A stretch of 9,266 bases of DNA from Pseudomonadota bacterium (GTDB taxonomy: Bacteria > Pseudomonadota > Gammaproteobacteria > Steroidobacterales > Woeseiaceae), in the NCBI GenBank assembly GCA_022565135.1, contig JADFKA010000051.1, forward strand, positions 1 through 9,266, given 5' to 3'. Shown in pieces: positions 1-5,824 of this stretch. A program made the translations under genes and the position numbers. The notes under the pieces are model-generated. The model saw only the letters and a list, made by a program, of their open reading frames with translations. It did no database searches and was not told where the DNA came from. The stretch's first letter is position 1, and each line of letters starts with the position of its first letter.

Positions 1-201
1 CGTTTCATGGCGATTCCGGGACAGGCGTTGGCTTACAAGATCGGCCAGCTCAAGATTCTCGAGATTCGCGCCGATGCCGAAGCACGGTTGGGCGAACGGT
101 TCGACGTTCGTGATTTTCACGCCGAGATGCTCAAAGACGGGCCGATGCCATTGTCGATGCTCGAAGCGAAGATCGGCGACTGGGTCGACGCGCAATTGTA
201 A
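1..201 (+). CDS. DUF885 family protein, C-terminal fragment (5' end outside window)
   Basis: The reading frame is open from the first base and ends with TAA at 199-201, leaving 66 residues. The tail carries the segment PGQALAYKIGQLKI followed by a region reading LGERFDVRDFHAEML and then GPMPLSMLEAKI. This is the conserved C-terminal end of DUF885 proteins: a PGQA-x-YK-x-G helix, then an acidic 'RFD-x-R-x-FH' stretch, then 'G-x-(L/M)PL-x-x-LE'. Members are usually around 550-600 residues, many are exported, and they are predicted zinc-peptidase-like proteins. The HE-containing catalytic region would lie upstream, so activity cannot be judged here. An ATG at position 7 is internal and not a start. 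The gene is followed by a repeat-rich spacer with a long inverted repeat, so it probably ends its own transcript. The family call is fairly confident from this motif; the molecular function is unknown. Confidence 0.75.
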   Translation, partial: RFMAIPGQALAYKIGQLKILEIRADAEARLGERFDVRDFHAEMLKDGPMPLSMLEAKIGDWVDAQL

Positions 202-207
202 CCGAAA

Positions 208-288
208 GCCGGTGGATGGGTGGTCTCTCACCGGAAGTAAAGCGCAGCGAAGCGAGCCATGACGGTGAGAGACCACCCATTTGCCGGC
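208..288. repeat. Long inverted repeat / hairpin downstream of the DUF885 gene
   Basis: The left arm ATGGGTGGTCTCTCACCG (216-233) and right arm CGGTGAGAGACCACCCAT (263-280) are exact reverse complements over 18 bp, with a 29-nt loop. As RNA the stem can extend outward through three G-U pairs (215/281, 214/282, 213/283) and five further Watson-Crick pairs, to 208/288. It begins 6 nt after the stop codon of the DUF885 gene. No T-run follows the right arm, so it is not a canonical rho-independent terminator. It could still protect a 3' end, block read-through, or be a REP-like dispersed element. The hairpin is directly visible; its role is inferred. Confidence 0.75.
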
Positions 289-404
289 AACGGTGGCGCA
301 CCGAAGCGAGCTCCCGTCAAGCGGGATCGAGACATGGTGGCGAGAGACACCCGGACCGCAGGCGTTTGTAGGGATGCGGTATGACGTGACGCGGAGAAAC
401 ACCC
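248..404. repeat. Degenerate direct repeats in the spacer
   Basis: CGAAGCGAG occurs at 248-256 and again at 302-310. A second word recurs three times with drift: GAGAGACCACCC (267-278), GAGAGACACCC (342-352) and GGAGAAACACCC (393-404). Each is preceded by an ATG-containing G-rich stretch (from 258, 333 and 381). A small hairpin TCCCG-TCAAG-CGGGA sits at 312-326. The pattern looks like decayed copies of one repeat unit, of which the first overlaps the 18-bp inverted repeat. No reading frame here looks protein-like. Whether the unit recurs elsewhere in the genome cannot be seen from this window. Confidence 0.45.
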
Positions 405-414
405 GATCTACAGG

Positions 415-420
415 CATACT
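415..420 (+). promoter_or_regulatory. Possible -10 element of a leaderless promoter for the GTPase cluster
   Basis: CATACT (415-420) matches TATAAT at four of six positions and ends 8 nt before the ATG at 429. With normal -10 to start-site spacing, transcription would begin at or next to the A of the start codon. No convincing Shine-Dalgarno sequence precedes that ATG, which fits a leaderless message. I see no good -35 hexamer 16-18 bp upstream, so this rests on one weak hexamer and its geometry. A similarly spaced hexamer precedes the gene at 5825. Confidence 0.3.
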
Positions 421-428
421 GCAGAACC

Positions 429-1928
429 ATGAAACTCGATCGATTCATTCGCAGCGCGATCGCACTGCTGATTCTGCTGGTCTTCATTATCGCGATCGGC
501 GCATTGGTGTTCCTTACCGAGTCGGCCCTGAACGTCTGGGATCGACTTATACAAGGGCCACCCGCGCTCCTCTATGGCTATACGGCCGTGATGATTGCGT
601 TGATTGTCCTGGCTTTCTGGTTGATCTGGCGGCTCGTCATTCGTCGCAAGATATCGCCTGCCAAAAAGAAAGCGACTTCAAGCAAATTGTCGCAGGACGA
701 AATCGAACGTCGTTTGCGCGAGGCCGAGGCTGCAGGAGTTGCAGTTGACGCGGCTCGGGAAGAACTCAGCGAGCTCGCATCTCGACAGAAGGCTGGCGCG
801 ATCCACCTGTGTTTTTTTGGCGAGATAAGTACCGGCAAGAGTTCGCTGATCAAGGCGCTGGTCCCCGATGCGGATGTCATAGTCGATGTTGTCGGTGGTT
901 CGACGACGGCTACGCGACACTTTCGCTGGCACGATGACAATGGCAACGAAATACTGTTGACGGACGTGCCGGGAACTGGCGGGCATGAGCAGGGGCTCGA
1001 CGAAATAGCGATTGAGGAAGCGCAACGTGCGCATGTCGTCCTGTTTGTTTGCGATGGTGATCTGGCGCGCGCCGAGAAAAATGATATCAAGCGCTTACTC
1101 GCACTGGAAAAGCCACTGGTACTGGTGCTGAACAAGTCTGATCGATTAGATCACGAGGAACAGGCGGCAGTGATGCAGCGACTACTTGAACATCTGGACG
1201 ACCTGGGCAGTTCGATTGGGCGGGACCGGGTCGTTGCGGTATCGGCCGGTGGCAAAGTGGACGTCATCGAGCGCAGCTCGGACGGCTCTGAAGACGTTGT
1301 CAGGCGGCAGCGGCCCGCCGACATTGGCGTTCTGGTTGTCGCAGTCAACCACTTGCTCGCGGGCGACGCCGACTCGATTGATGAAAAGCGCGATCGTGCC
1401 GTTTTCCGCCTCGCTGCCGACAAACTGGCGGACGCGGAAACGCAGTACAGGGGGCAGCGAGCCGAACAACTTATTCGCAACGCAACGCGCAAAGCTGTGC
1501 TTGGCGCGCTCGCTGCAGTGAGCCCGGGCACCGATGTGCTCGTGCAGGGATACATTGGGACCGTCATGACGCGGGAAATCTGCAAGCTGTACGGTGCGGT
1601 ACCGCGCGACCTGGATATCGAAGAGTTTCTGACCCTGAGTCAAAGTCGCGTCGGGCGCGCGCTGCCATTGTCGCTGGCAGTTGCGGGCAACGGCCTTAAA
1701 GCGTTTCCGGGGATTGGCACTGTAGCCGGCGGTCTCGTGCACGCGGTCGCGTATGGTTTGATTTTTGATGCGCTGGGACGGAGCCTGGTTCTGACATTAG
1801 ACAAGGACGGTGAACTGGTACCCGATAAAGCCGTACAAGAATTCGAGGAAGGCATCAGTGAACATATTGAAGCGGGCGTTCGCCGCGTTGCCAAGATGGC
1901 CGTGGAAGACAAACCGCACCAAGACTGA
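429..1928 (+). CDS. Membrane-anchored P-loop GTPase with DUF697 (YcjF-like) C-terminal region
   Basis: This 499-residue protein has two hydrophobic N-terminal segments (about residues 8-30 and 48-71), followed by a basic stretch (RRK, then PAKKK) that should face the cytoplasm. A charged helical linker (about 88-120) leads into an Era-like G domain: G1 GEISTGKS at 131-138, G2 threonines in STTATR at 158-163, G3 DVPG at 179-182, G4 NKSD at 235-238 and G5 SAG at 272-274. All five motifs look intact, so GTP binding and hydrolysis are expected. The C-terminal part (about 355-460) resembles DUF697, with a GTDVLVQGYIGT helix, LYG, and a hydrophobic, glycine-rich FPGIGTVAGG stretch that may insert in or lie on the membrane. 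The ATG at 429 is chosen because the signal-anchor-like helix begins directly after it; no clear SD precedes it. It opens a six-gene cluster, and its last codons overlap the start of a paralogue. The cellular role of such GTPases is not established. The family call is confident; the function is open. Confidence 0.85.
   Translation: MKLDRFIRSAIALLILLVFIIAIGALVFLTESALNVWDRLIQGPPALLYGYTAVMIALIVLAFWLIWRLVIRRKISPAKKKATSSKLSQDEIERRLREAEAAGVAVDAAREELSELASRQKAGAIHLCFFGEISTGKSSLIKALVPDADVIVDVVGGSTTATRHFRWHDDNGNEILLTDVPGTGGHEQGLDEIAIEEAQRAHVVLFVCDGDLARAEKNDIKRLLALEKPLVLVLNKSDRLDHEEQAAVMQRLLEHLDDLGSSIGRDRVVAVSAGGKVDVIERSSDGSEDVVRRQRPADIGVLVVAVNHLLAGDADSIDEKRDRAVFRLAADKLADAETQYRGQRAEQLIRNATRKAVLGALAAVSPGTDVLVQGYIGTVMTREICKLYGAVPRDLDIEEFLTLSQSRVGRALPLSLAVAGNGLKAFPGIGTVAGGLVHAVAYGLIFDALGRSLVLTLDKDGELVPDKAVQEFEEGISEHIEAGVRRVAKMAVEDKPHQD
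1845..1852 (+). promoter_or_regulatory. Shine-Dalgarno GAGGAAGG that decides the start of the second GTPase
   Basis: GAGGAAGG lies inside the upstream GTPase gene, 5 nt before the GTG at 1858. An earlier in-frame GTG at 1810 has only AAGGA (1803-1807) at a 2-nt distance, which is too close. The next in-frame candidates after the upstream stop (such as the GTG near 2017) lack an SD and would cut into the helical region before the P-loop. The 1858 start is therefore preferred. The motif also encodes Glu-Glu-Gly of the upstream protein, so chance cannot be excluded. Confidence 0.5.
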
Positions 1929-3219
1929 AGCCGGTAGCGACGACGGCTCAGAGCACCTGACACTCGCTCGCGAGAGTTTACGCGAGCTGATCAGTGATAC
2001 ACGCCTGCCTTCCGGTGTGCGCGATGCTTTGTCGAATGACTACGATGCCGTCGAGTCGATGCTCGACAAACTTGAGCACGGTCACTTGCACCTGGCCGTA
2101 TTCGGTCGAGTCAGCACCGGTAAGTCGTCGTTATTAAACGCTTTGATTGGTCAGGACGCGTTCTCCGTCAGTCCGTTGCACGGCGAAACTCGTCATTCGT
2201 CGATGCAACCGTGGCATGAAGTTGAAGCGGGTGGTGTTTTCCTGATCGATACACCAGGCCTTGACGAGGCCGGTGGCGAGAAACGTGAGGCAATGGCCAG
2301 GGAAGTCGCCGGGCGATCGGATCTCGTGATCTTCGTGCTCGATGGCGATATCACGAATACTGAACAGCATGCCTTGAAAACACTGCTGGCACAGGGCCGC
2401 CCGGTGCTGGTCGTGCTGAACAAAAGCGACCTGTTTACGTCAGACGAACTGGATGCGCTGTTGCAATCGGTGCGCGACAAGACCGACGGGCTCGTCGATG
2501 CAGAACACGTTCTGGCCGTTGCGGCGCAACCGCGACCACAAACGGTTGTCGAAGTCGACGCAGATGGCAATGAGTCCACAAGCTCGCGCGATCGGGAACC
2601 GGATGTCGAGGCATTGCGACTCAAGTTGTGGGATATCCTCGATGCTGAGGGCAAGACGCTGTTGGCACTCAATGCGAGCCTGTTCGCATCCGATCTCAGC
2701 GACCAGGTCGGGCGCCGCATACTCGCGGCACGTCGCGAGCTTGGCGACCGGATGGTTCGAACCTATTGCGTAGCGAAGGGAATCGCTGTCGCATTCAATC
2801 CGATTCCAGTAGCTGACCTGTTCGCTGCAGCAATTATTGATGTCGGCATGGTTGCGCACCTGTCACGTGTCTATGATCTACCACTGAGCCAGAAAGAGGC
2901 GGGCTCTCTCGTCAAAGTCATCATGGCTGAGTCTGCGGCGCTGATGGGAACAGTCTGGGCTCTGCATCTCGTGTCAAGCGCACTAAAGGTAGGCACGGGC
3001 GGGCTCTCGACTATAGTGACTGCCGGCGCCCAGGGCGCGATCGCTTATTACAGCACTTATGTTGTCGGCCGGGTCGCGGCTGAGTACCTGGGCGAAGGCA
3101 AGTCATGGGGCGAGGGCGGACCAAAACATGTCGTCAAGCAAATTCTCGATAGCCTGGACCGCGACACGGTGTTGCGTGACGCGAAGCGTGAAATTCAGCT
3201 ACGGCTCGGTCTTGGCTGA
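1858..3219 (+). CDS. Second P-loop GTPase with DUF697 (YcjF-like) domain, paralogue of the upstream gene
   Basis: From the GTG at 1858 the product is 453 residues. After an N-terminal helical region (about 33-75) comes the G domain: G1 GRVSTGKS at 83-90, G2 threonine in GETRH at 109-113, G3 DTPG at 131-134, G4 NKSD at 188-191, and a weak G5 (VAA near 221-223). The words STGKSSL, TRH and NKSD, and an insert after G5 containing DG-x-E and then a DV/DI-x-x-L element, are shared with the upstream GTPase, which supports tandem duplication. Unlike that protein it lacks the N-terminal transmembrane pair. Residues about 300-412 form a typical DUF697 region: FNPIPVADLFAAAIIDVG, a RVYDLPLS element, then two hydrophobic glycine/alanine-rich helices that could associate with membrane. 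The gene overlaps its neighbour by 71 nt in a different frame, so coupled translation and a GTPase pair or complex are likely. The partner and cargo are unknown. Start choice is moderately certain; the family is confident. Confidence 0.85.
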   Translation: MNILKRAFAALPRWPWKTNRTKTEAGSDDGSEHLTLARESLRELISDTRLPSGVRDALSNDYDAVESMLDKLEHGHLHLAVFGRVSTGKSSLLNALIGQDAFSVSPLHGETRHSSMQPWHEVEAGGVFLIDTPGLDEAGGEKREAMAREVAGRSDLVIFVLDGDITNTEQHALKTLLAQGRPVLVVLNKSDLFTSDELDALLQSVRDKTDGLVDAEHVLAVAAQPRPQTVVEVDADGNESTSSRDREPDVEALRLKLWDILDAEGKTLLALNASLFASDLSDQVGRRILAARRELGDRMVRTYCVAKGIAVAFNPIPVADLFAAAIIDVGMVAHLSRVYDLPLSQKEAGSLVKVIMAESAALMGTVWALHLVSSALKVGTGGLSTIVTAGAQGAIAYYSTYVVGRVAAEYLGEGKSWGEGGPKHVVKQILDSLDRDTVLRDAKREIQLRLGLG

Positions 3220-3234
3220 GGCGGGGGACAATTC

Positions 3235-3600
3235 GTGACAACGGGCAGACAGGCTCGAATACGCCGCATCTGGGACACGATATGCGACATTCCACAGGGC
3301 AGCGTTGCAAGCTATGGTCAAATTGCGGAACTCTCTGGCATGCCCCGCGGCGCACGGCAAGTTGGCTATGCGCTCAGACATCTGTCCGATACGCACGCAG
3401 TGCCGTGGCATCGTGTCATACAAACGTCAGGCAGAATTGCGTTCGACAAGGGTAGTGCCCAGTTTGAAGAGCAAAGCCAAAGACTGTTGATGGAAAACGT
3501 TGCCGTCATCGCGGGTCGAGTCGATATGCAAAAGTACCGTTGGCAGCCTGATCTGGACGAGTTGTTGTGGAAGCCGTCCTCGGCCTGGGATGAGCAGTGA
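3235..3600 (+). CDS. Alkyltransferase-like protein (ATL), MGMT DNA-binding domain without acceptor cysteine
   Basis: The 121-residue product matches the DNA-binding domain of O6-alkylguanine-DNA alkyltransferases: GSVASYGQIAEL at 22-33 with the base-flipping Tyr27, then GARQVGYAL at 39-47 with the arginine-finger position Arg41. The active-site block reads PWHRVI at 57-62 instead of PCHRV, so the alkyl-acceptor cysteine is Trp58. By established knowledge of ATL proteins (E. coli YbaZ, fission yeast Atl1), such proteins bind O6-alkylguanine without repairing it and flag it for nucleotide excision repair. The N-terminal domain of full-length Ogt/Ada is absent, and the size fits ATLs. GRVDMQKYRW at 94-103 is also typical of the ATL C-terminus. 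The GTG start at 3235 has GGGGGA (3223-3228) 6 nt upstream; the gap from the GTPase gene is 15 nt. Its stop overlaps the next gene. Identity is very likely; its tie to the GTPases is unexplained. Confidence 0.9.
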   Translation: MTTGRQARIRRIWDTICDIPQGSVASYGQIAELSGMPRGARQVGYALRHLSDTHAVPWHRVIQTSGRIAFDKGSAQFEEQSQRLLMENVAVIAGRVDMQKYRWQPDLDELLWKPSSAWDEQ

Positions 3601-4934
3601 TCGCCAGGCGCAAATTGCAAACGCGACTCATTAACACGCTGTTAAGTCCGCGAGTATTCGCGACCAGACGTTGGATCGCCGAGCGACGCCGACGCCTGCT
3701 GGGCCGGCCGCACCTTGTATCGGTGTTTCTCGAGCTTGATGACCCGTATTCGTACCTGCTGAGCCAATTCCTTCCCGATCTCTGCGCTTGCTACGAGATA
3801 GAGTTGCAATTGCACCTGACACAGGCGCTGGGCGATGAATTTCGACCACACGCTGCTATGCTCGCGATCTATGCCGAACGAGACTGTGAGCGCCTCGCAC
3901 GTGAACTCGGCGTGCCGTTTCTCGATAAAGGACGGGCGCCTCCGGTCGAACATCGACGGACGCTGATTGACGTATTGGCCGATAGCGAAGGCAAGGCGAA
4001 TTTCAGCGACGAGCTGCTTGAGGCAATCGGTTTATACTGGCGCGGCGATTCCGAGGGTGTTGCACGGCGTGTTAGTGGTGCCAATCTGACGGGTCGTGGG
4101 GAGGTAATACTGGAGAAGAGTCAAGTGCTGCTGGCGCGACTCGGTCATTACAATAGCGCCACAATACATTATGCGGGTGAATGGTATTGGGGAGTGGATC
4201 GCCTGCACTATTTGATTAAACGCCTTGATATGCTCGGCGCGCGGCGTGAAGATTCGGCAAACACTCGGCTTGCGTCAATTCGACAAGCCATGCAGGTGGC
4301 CCTGCCCGTCACGCCGCCAAGCAGCGCCAAAGAGCTGCCGCCACTGGAATACTTCTATTCCTTTCGCAGCCCATACTCGTACCTGTCACTTGGTCGCGTC
4401 TACGACATCGCTGATGCATTTGGTCTTGAGCTTAAGATTCGGCCTGTTCTGCCAATGGTCATGCGCAGCATGCAAGTTCCGAAGTCAAAACTTATCTATA
4501 TCGCGACAGACACGACACGCGAAGCGCGGCGACTGGATATTCCTTTCGGCAAATTCGCAGATCCGATTGGCCGTGGCATCGAACGATGCATGGCTGCATT
4601 TCGTTATGCGTTGGGTGAAAAACGCGAGCGTGATTTTCTCATCCATGCGGGAGAGGCGATTTGGGCACGCGGCATCGATGTTGCAACCGACAAGGGCATG
4701 CGCAAGGTAACGGCGCGCACAGGATTGTTTTGGCCAGACGTTAAAATGGCAATGCAGGACGAAGCCTGGCGTGAGATCGCGGAGGAAAATCGCGAGGCGA
4801 TGATGGCATCGGGTTGCTGGGGAGTGCCAACGATGCGCCTCGGTGACGCCGTGTTCTGGGGTCAGGACAGGGACTGGTTGCTGGTTCGCCATATTGAGGA
4901 GCTTTGTGACTCGGGAGACGGAATTCTCGTATGA
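3597..4934 (+). CDS. Tandem two-domain DsbA/2-hydroxychromene-2-carboxylate isomerase-like protein
   Basis: The 445-residue product contains two copies of a kappa-GST/HCCA-isomerase thioredoxin-fold domain. A basic N-terminus (1-38) is followed by domain 1 (about 39-212) and domain 2 (about 248-437). Domain 2 is canonical: SFRSPYSYL at 255-263 with serine at the catalytic position, GVPT with cis-Pro411, and FWGQDR at 420-425. Domain 1 keeps the outline (DDPYSYL at 48-54, YWGVDRL at 197-203) but has Ala188 where domain 2 has cis-Pro411, and DD where domain 2 has RS. Neither domain has a CxxC pair, so disulfide-oxidase activity is unlikely; a glutathione-dependent isomerase or transferase role for domain 2 fits the family. 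Single-domain relatives are about 200 residues, so this is a duplication or fusion. It has no signal peptide and is probably cytoplasmic. The GTG start at 3597 overlaps the ATL stop (GTGA), with GGGATGAG-like SD sequence just upstream. The substrate cannot be read from the sequence. Confidence 0.8.
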   Translation: MIARRKLQTRLINTLLSPRVFATRRWIAERRRRLLGRPHLVSVFLELDDPYSYLLSQFLPDLCACYEIELQLHLTQALGDEFRPHAAMLAIYAERDCERLARELGVPFLDKGRAPPVEHRRTLIDVLADSEGKANFSDELLEAIGLYWRGDSEGVARRVSGANLTGRGEVILEKSQVLLARLGHYNSATIHYAGEWYWGVDRLHYLIKRLDMLGARREDSANTRLASIRQAMQVALPVTPPSSAKELPPLEYFYSFRSPYSYLSLGRVYDIADAFGLELKIRPVLPMVMRSMQVPKSKLIYIATDTTREARRLDIPFGKFADPIGRGIERCMAAFRYALGEKRERDFLIHAGEAIWARGIDVATDKGMRKVTARTGLFWPDVKMAMQDEAWREIAEENREAMMASGCWGVPTMRLGDAVFWGQDRDWLLVRHIEELCDSGDGILV

Positions 4935-5446
4935 CCACGATTATTTTTTCACACGGGCAGGAGAGCGGGCCCTGGGGCACGAAGATTCGTGCGATGGCGG
5001 CGACCGCCAAAAAGCTGGGCTGCCACGCTGACAGCATCGACTATCAGGGGATTGCGGATCCCGCCGAACGCGTGCAGAAATTAGTCGCCGAGTGCCGCGA
5101 CAGAAATGACTCGCTGATCCTCGTCGGGTCGAGCATGGGCGGCCATGTAGCGACGGCCGCGGCCGCGGAGCTCGATGTTGTTGGCCTGTTCGTCCTGGCT
5201 CCTGCCTATTACATGCAAGGCTACGAGGAATTGACGCCAGACCCGCCGCAGGTGCCAATTTGCATTGTGCACGGCTGGCGAGATGACGTGGTGCCAGTAG
5301 AAAACAGCATTCGTTTTGCGGCACTGTGCAAAGCGGAGCTGCACATTCTTGACGGTGACCACCGTTTGAGCGCAAATATCGACGAGATCAACTATTATCT
5401 CTCCCGCTTCATAGAAAAATTCTCCGTGTCAGAAAAATCAAAATGA
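4931..5446 (+). CDS. Small alpha/beta-hydrolase fold protein
   Basis: The 171-residue product has the compact alpha/beta-hydrolase layout. A first strand leads into HGQESG (8-13), a likely oxyanion-hole region. The nucleophile elbow is GSSMG (66-70), with Ser68 as catalytic serine. HGWRDDVVP (114-122) places the acid at Asp118, and GDH (142-144) gives His144. The complete triad suggests an active hydrolase, probably an esterase or thioesterase, without a large lid domain. YqiA/YcfP-like small hydrolases are the nearest general comparison, and no specific substrate is implied. It has no signal peptide. The ATG at 4931 overlaps the preceding stop as ATGA, indicating translational coupling. Its own stop is overlapped by the SD of the lipoprotein gene. 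It may process a product of, or substrate for, the HCCA-isomerase-like neighbour, but this is inferred from adjacency only. Confidence 0.85.
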   Translation: MTTIIFSHGQESGPWGTKIRAMAATAKKLGCHADSIDYQGIADPAERVQKLVAECRDRNDSLILVGSSMGGHVATAAAAELDVVGLFVLAPAYYMQGYEELTPDPPQVPICIVHGWRDDVVPVENSIRFAALCKAELHILDGDHRLSANIDEINYYLSRFIEKFSVSEKSK

Positions 5447-5456
5447 GGAGTACATC

Positions 5457-5708
5457 ATGAGATATCTACTGGTGTTGGTGGTATTCGCGTTCGTCGGCTG
5501 TGGCGGGTCATCTGATGACGTGGCCGAAGCAATCGATGACGCCATGGAGGCAGTTGAAGAGGTGGTGATGGATGGCGTGGAAGAGGGGTCTGAGAGCCTG
5601 TCTGACGCGATTCACGACACACTGGATGCAGCCAAAAATGTCGAAGCGGTGTTGCTGGAAGCCAAAGAAGATATCGACGCAGCCATCGAAGAGGCAGCAG
5701 GCGACTAG
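5457..5708 (+). CDS. Small, highly acidic putative lipoprotein with amphipathic helix
   Basis: The 83-residue product begins with a short hydrophobic signal (LLVLVVFAF at 4-12) ending in FVGC, a lipobox-like site with Cys15, followed by GGSS. Phe at position -3 is less usual than Leu, so lipidation is likely but not certain. The mature part is dominated by Asp, Glu, Ala and Val, has only three basic or histidine side chains (His53, Lys60, Lys70), and shows heptad-like spacing, suggesting a long amphipathic helix or coiled coil. This resembles small entericidin- or Lpp-like cell-envelope lipoproteins in form only; no family is recognised. A strong SD, GAGGAG (5445-5450), lies 6 nt before the ATG and overlaps the hydrolase stop, 10 nt upstream. 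The strong SD suggests higher expression than its neighbours. It is the last gene of the cluster before a hairpin-bearing spacer. Confidence 0.7.
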   Translation: MRYLLVLVVFAFVGCGGSSDDVAEAIDDAMEAVEEVVMDGVEEGSESLSDAIHDTLDAAKNVEAVLLEAKEDIDAAIEEAAGD

Positions 5709-5824
5709 AGGCGGTTTAGCTGCGATCCGGGGGCACTCATGCCAGTGTCACCAGGGTGCGCAGACGCTTCTTAACGAAAGGTCAACAGTCTGCTGGCGCC
5801 GTCTTTTCGGTAGACTGATTCTCC
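5709..5824 (+). other. Intergenic spacer with weak imperfect hairpin
   Basis: This 116-nt gap separates the six-gene cluster from plsB. CTGCG (5720-5724) can pair with CGCAG (5759-5763), and inside it CACT (5734-5737) with AGTG (5744-5747), giving an interrupted hairpin. No T-run follows, so a rho-independent terminator is not supported. The last part contains a candidate -10 element for plsB. No small ORF here looks convincing. Confidence 0.3.
5811..5816 (+). promoter_or_regulatory. plsB: Possible -10 element of a leaderless promoter for plsB
   Basis: TAGACT (5811-5816) matches TATAAT at four of six positions and ends 8 nt before the ATG at 5825, the same distance seen before the GTPase gene at 429. 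No SD lies between it and the ATG. A recognisable -35 box at standard spacing is missing, so the call depends on one hexamer and the repeated geometry. Confidence 0.3.

Noticed and set aside
208..288. Canonical rho-independent terminator
   Set aside because: The hairpin is long and well paired, but the sequence after the right arm lacks a run of T.
281..748. 155-residue + strand frame spanning the repeat region into the GTPase gene
   Set aside because: Arg/Ser-rich low-quality translation, TTG start in the repeat, and overlap with the well-supported GTPase frame.
1182..1742. 186-residue minus-strand open frame
   Set aside because: It is antisense within the first GTPase gene and shows no family motifs; a shadow of the real frame.
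1810..1857. Longer N-terminus of the second GTPase from the GTG at 1810
   Set aside because: The nearest SD-like AAGGA is only 2 nt from that codon, and it would lengthen the overlap to 119 nt; GTG at 1858 has a better SD.
429..3219. Dynamin-like (bacterial DLP) pair
   Set aside because: The G domain and glycine-rich DUF697-like C-terminus fit Era/YcjF-like GTPases; I could not recognise dynamin middle or effector-domain features.
3235..3600. Active O6-methylguanine-DNA methyltransferase (Ogt)
   Set aside because: The acceptor cysteine of PCHR is Trp in PWHR, and the N-terminal domain is absent; ATL fits better.
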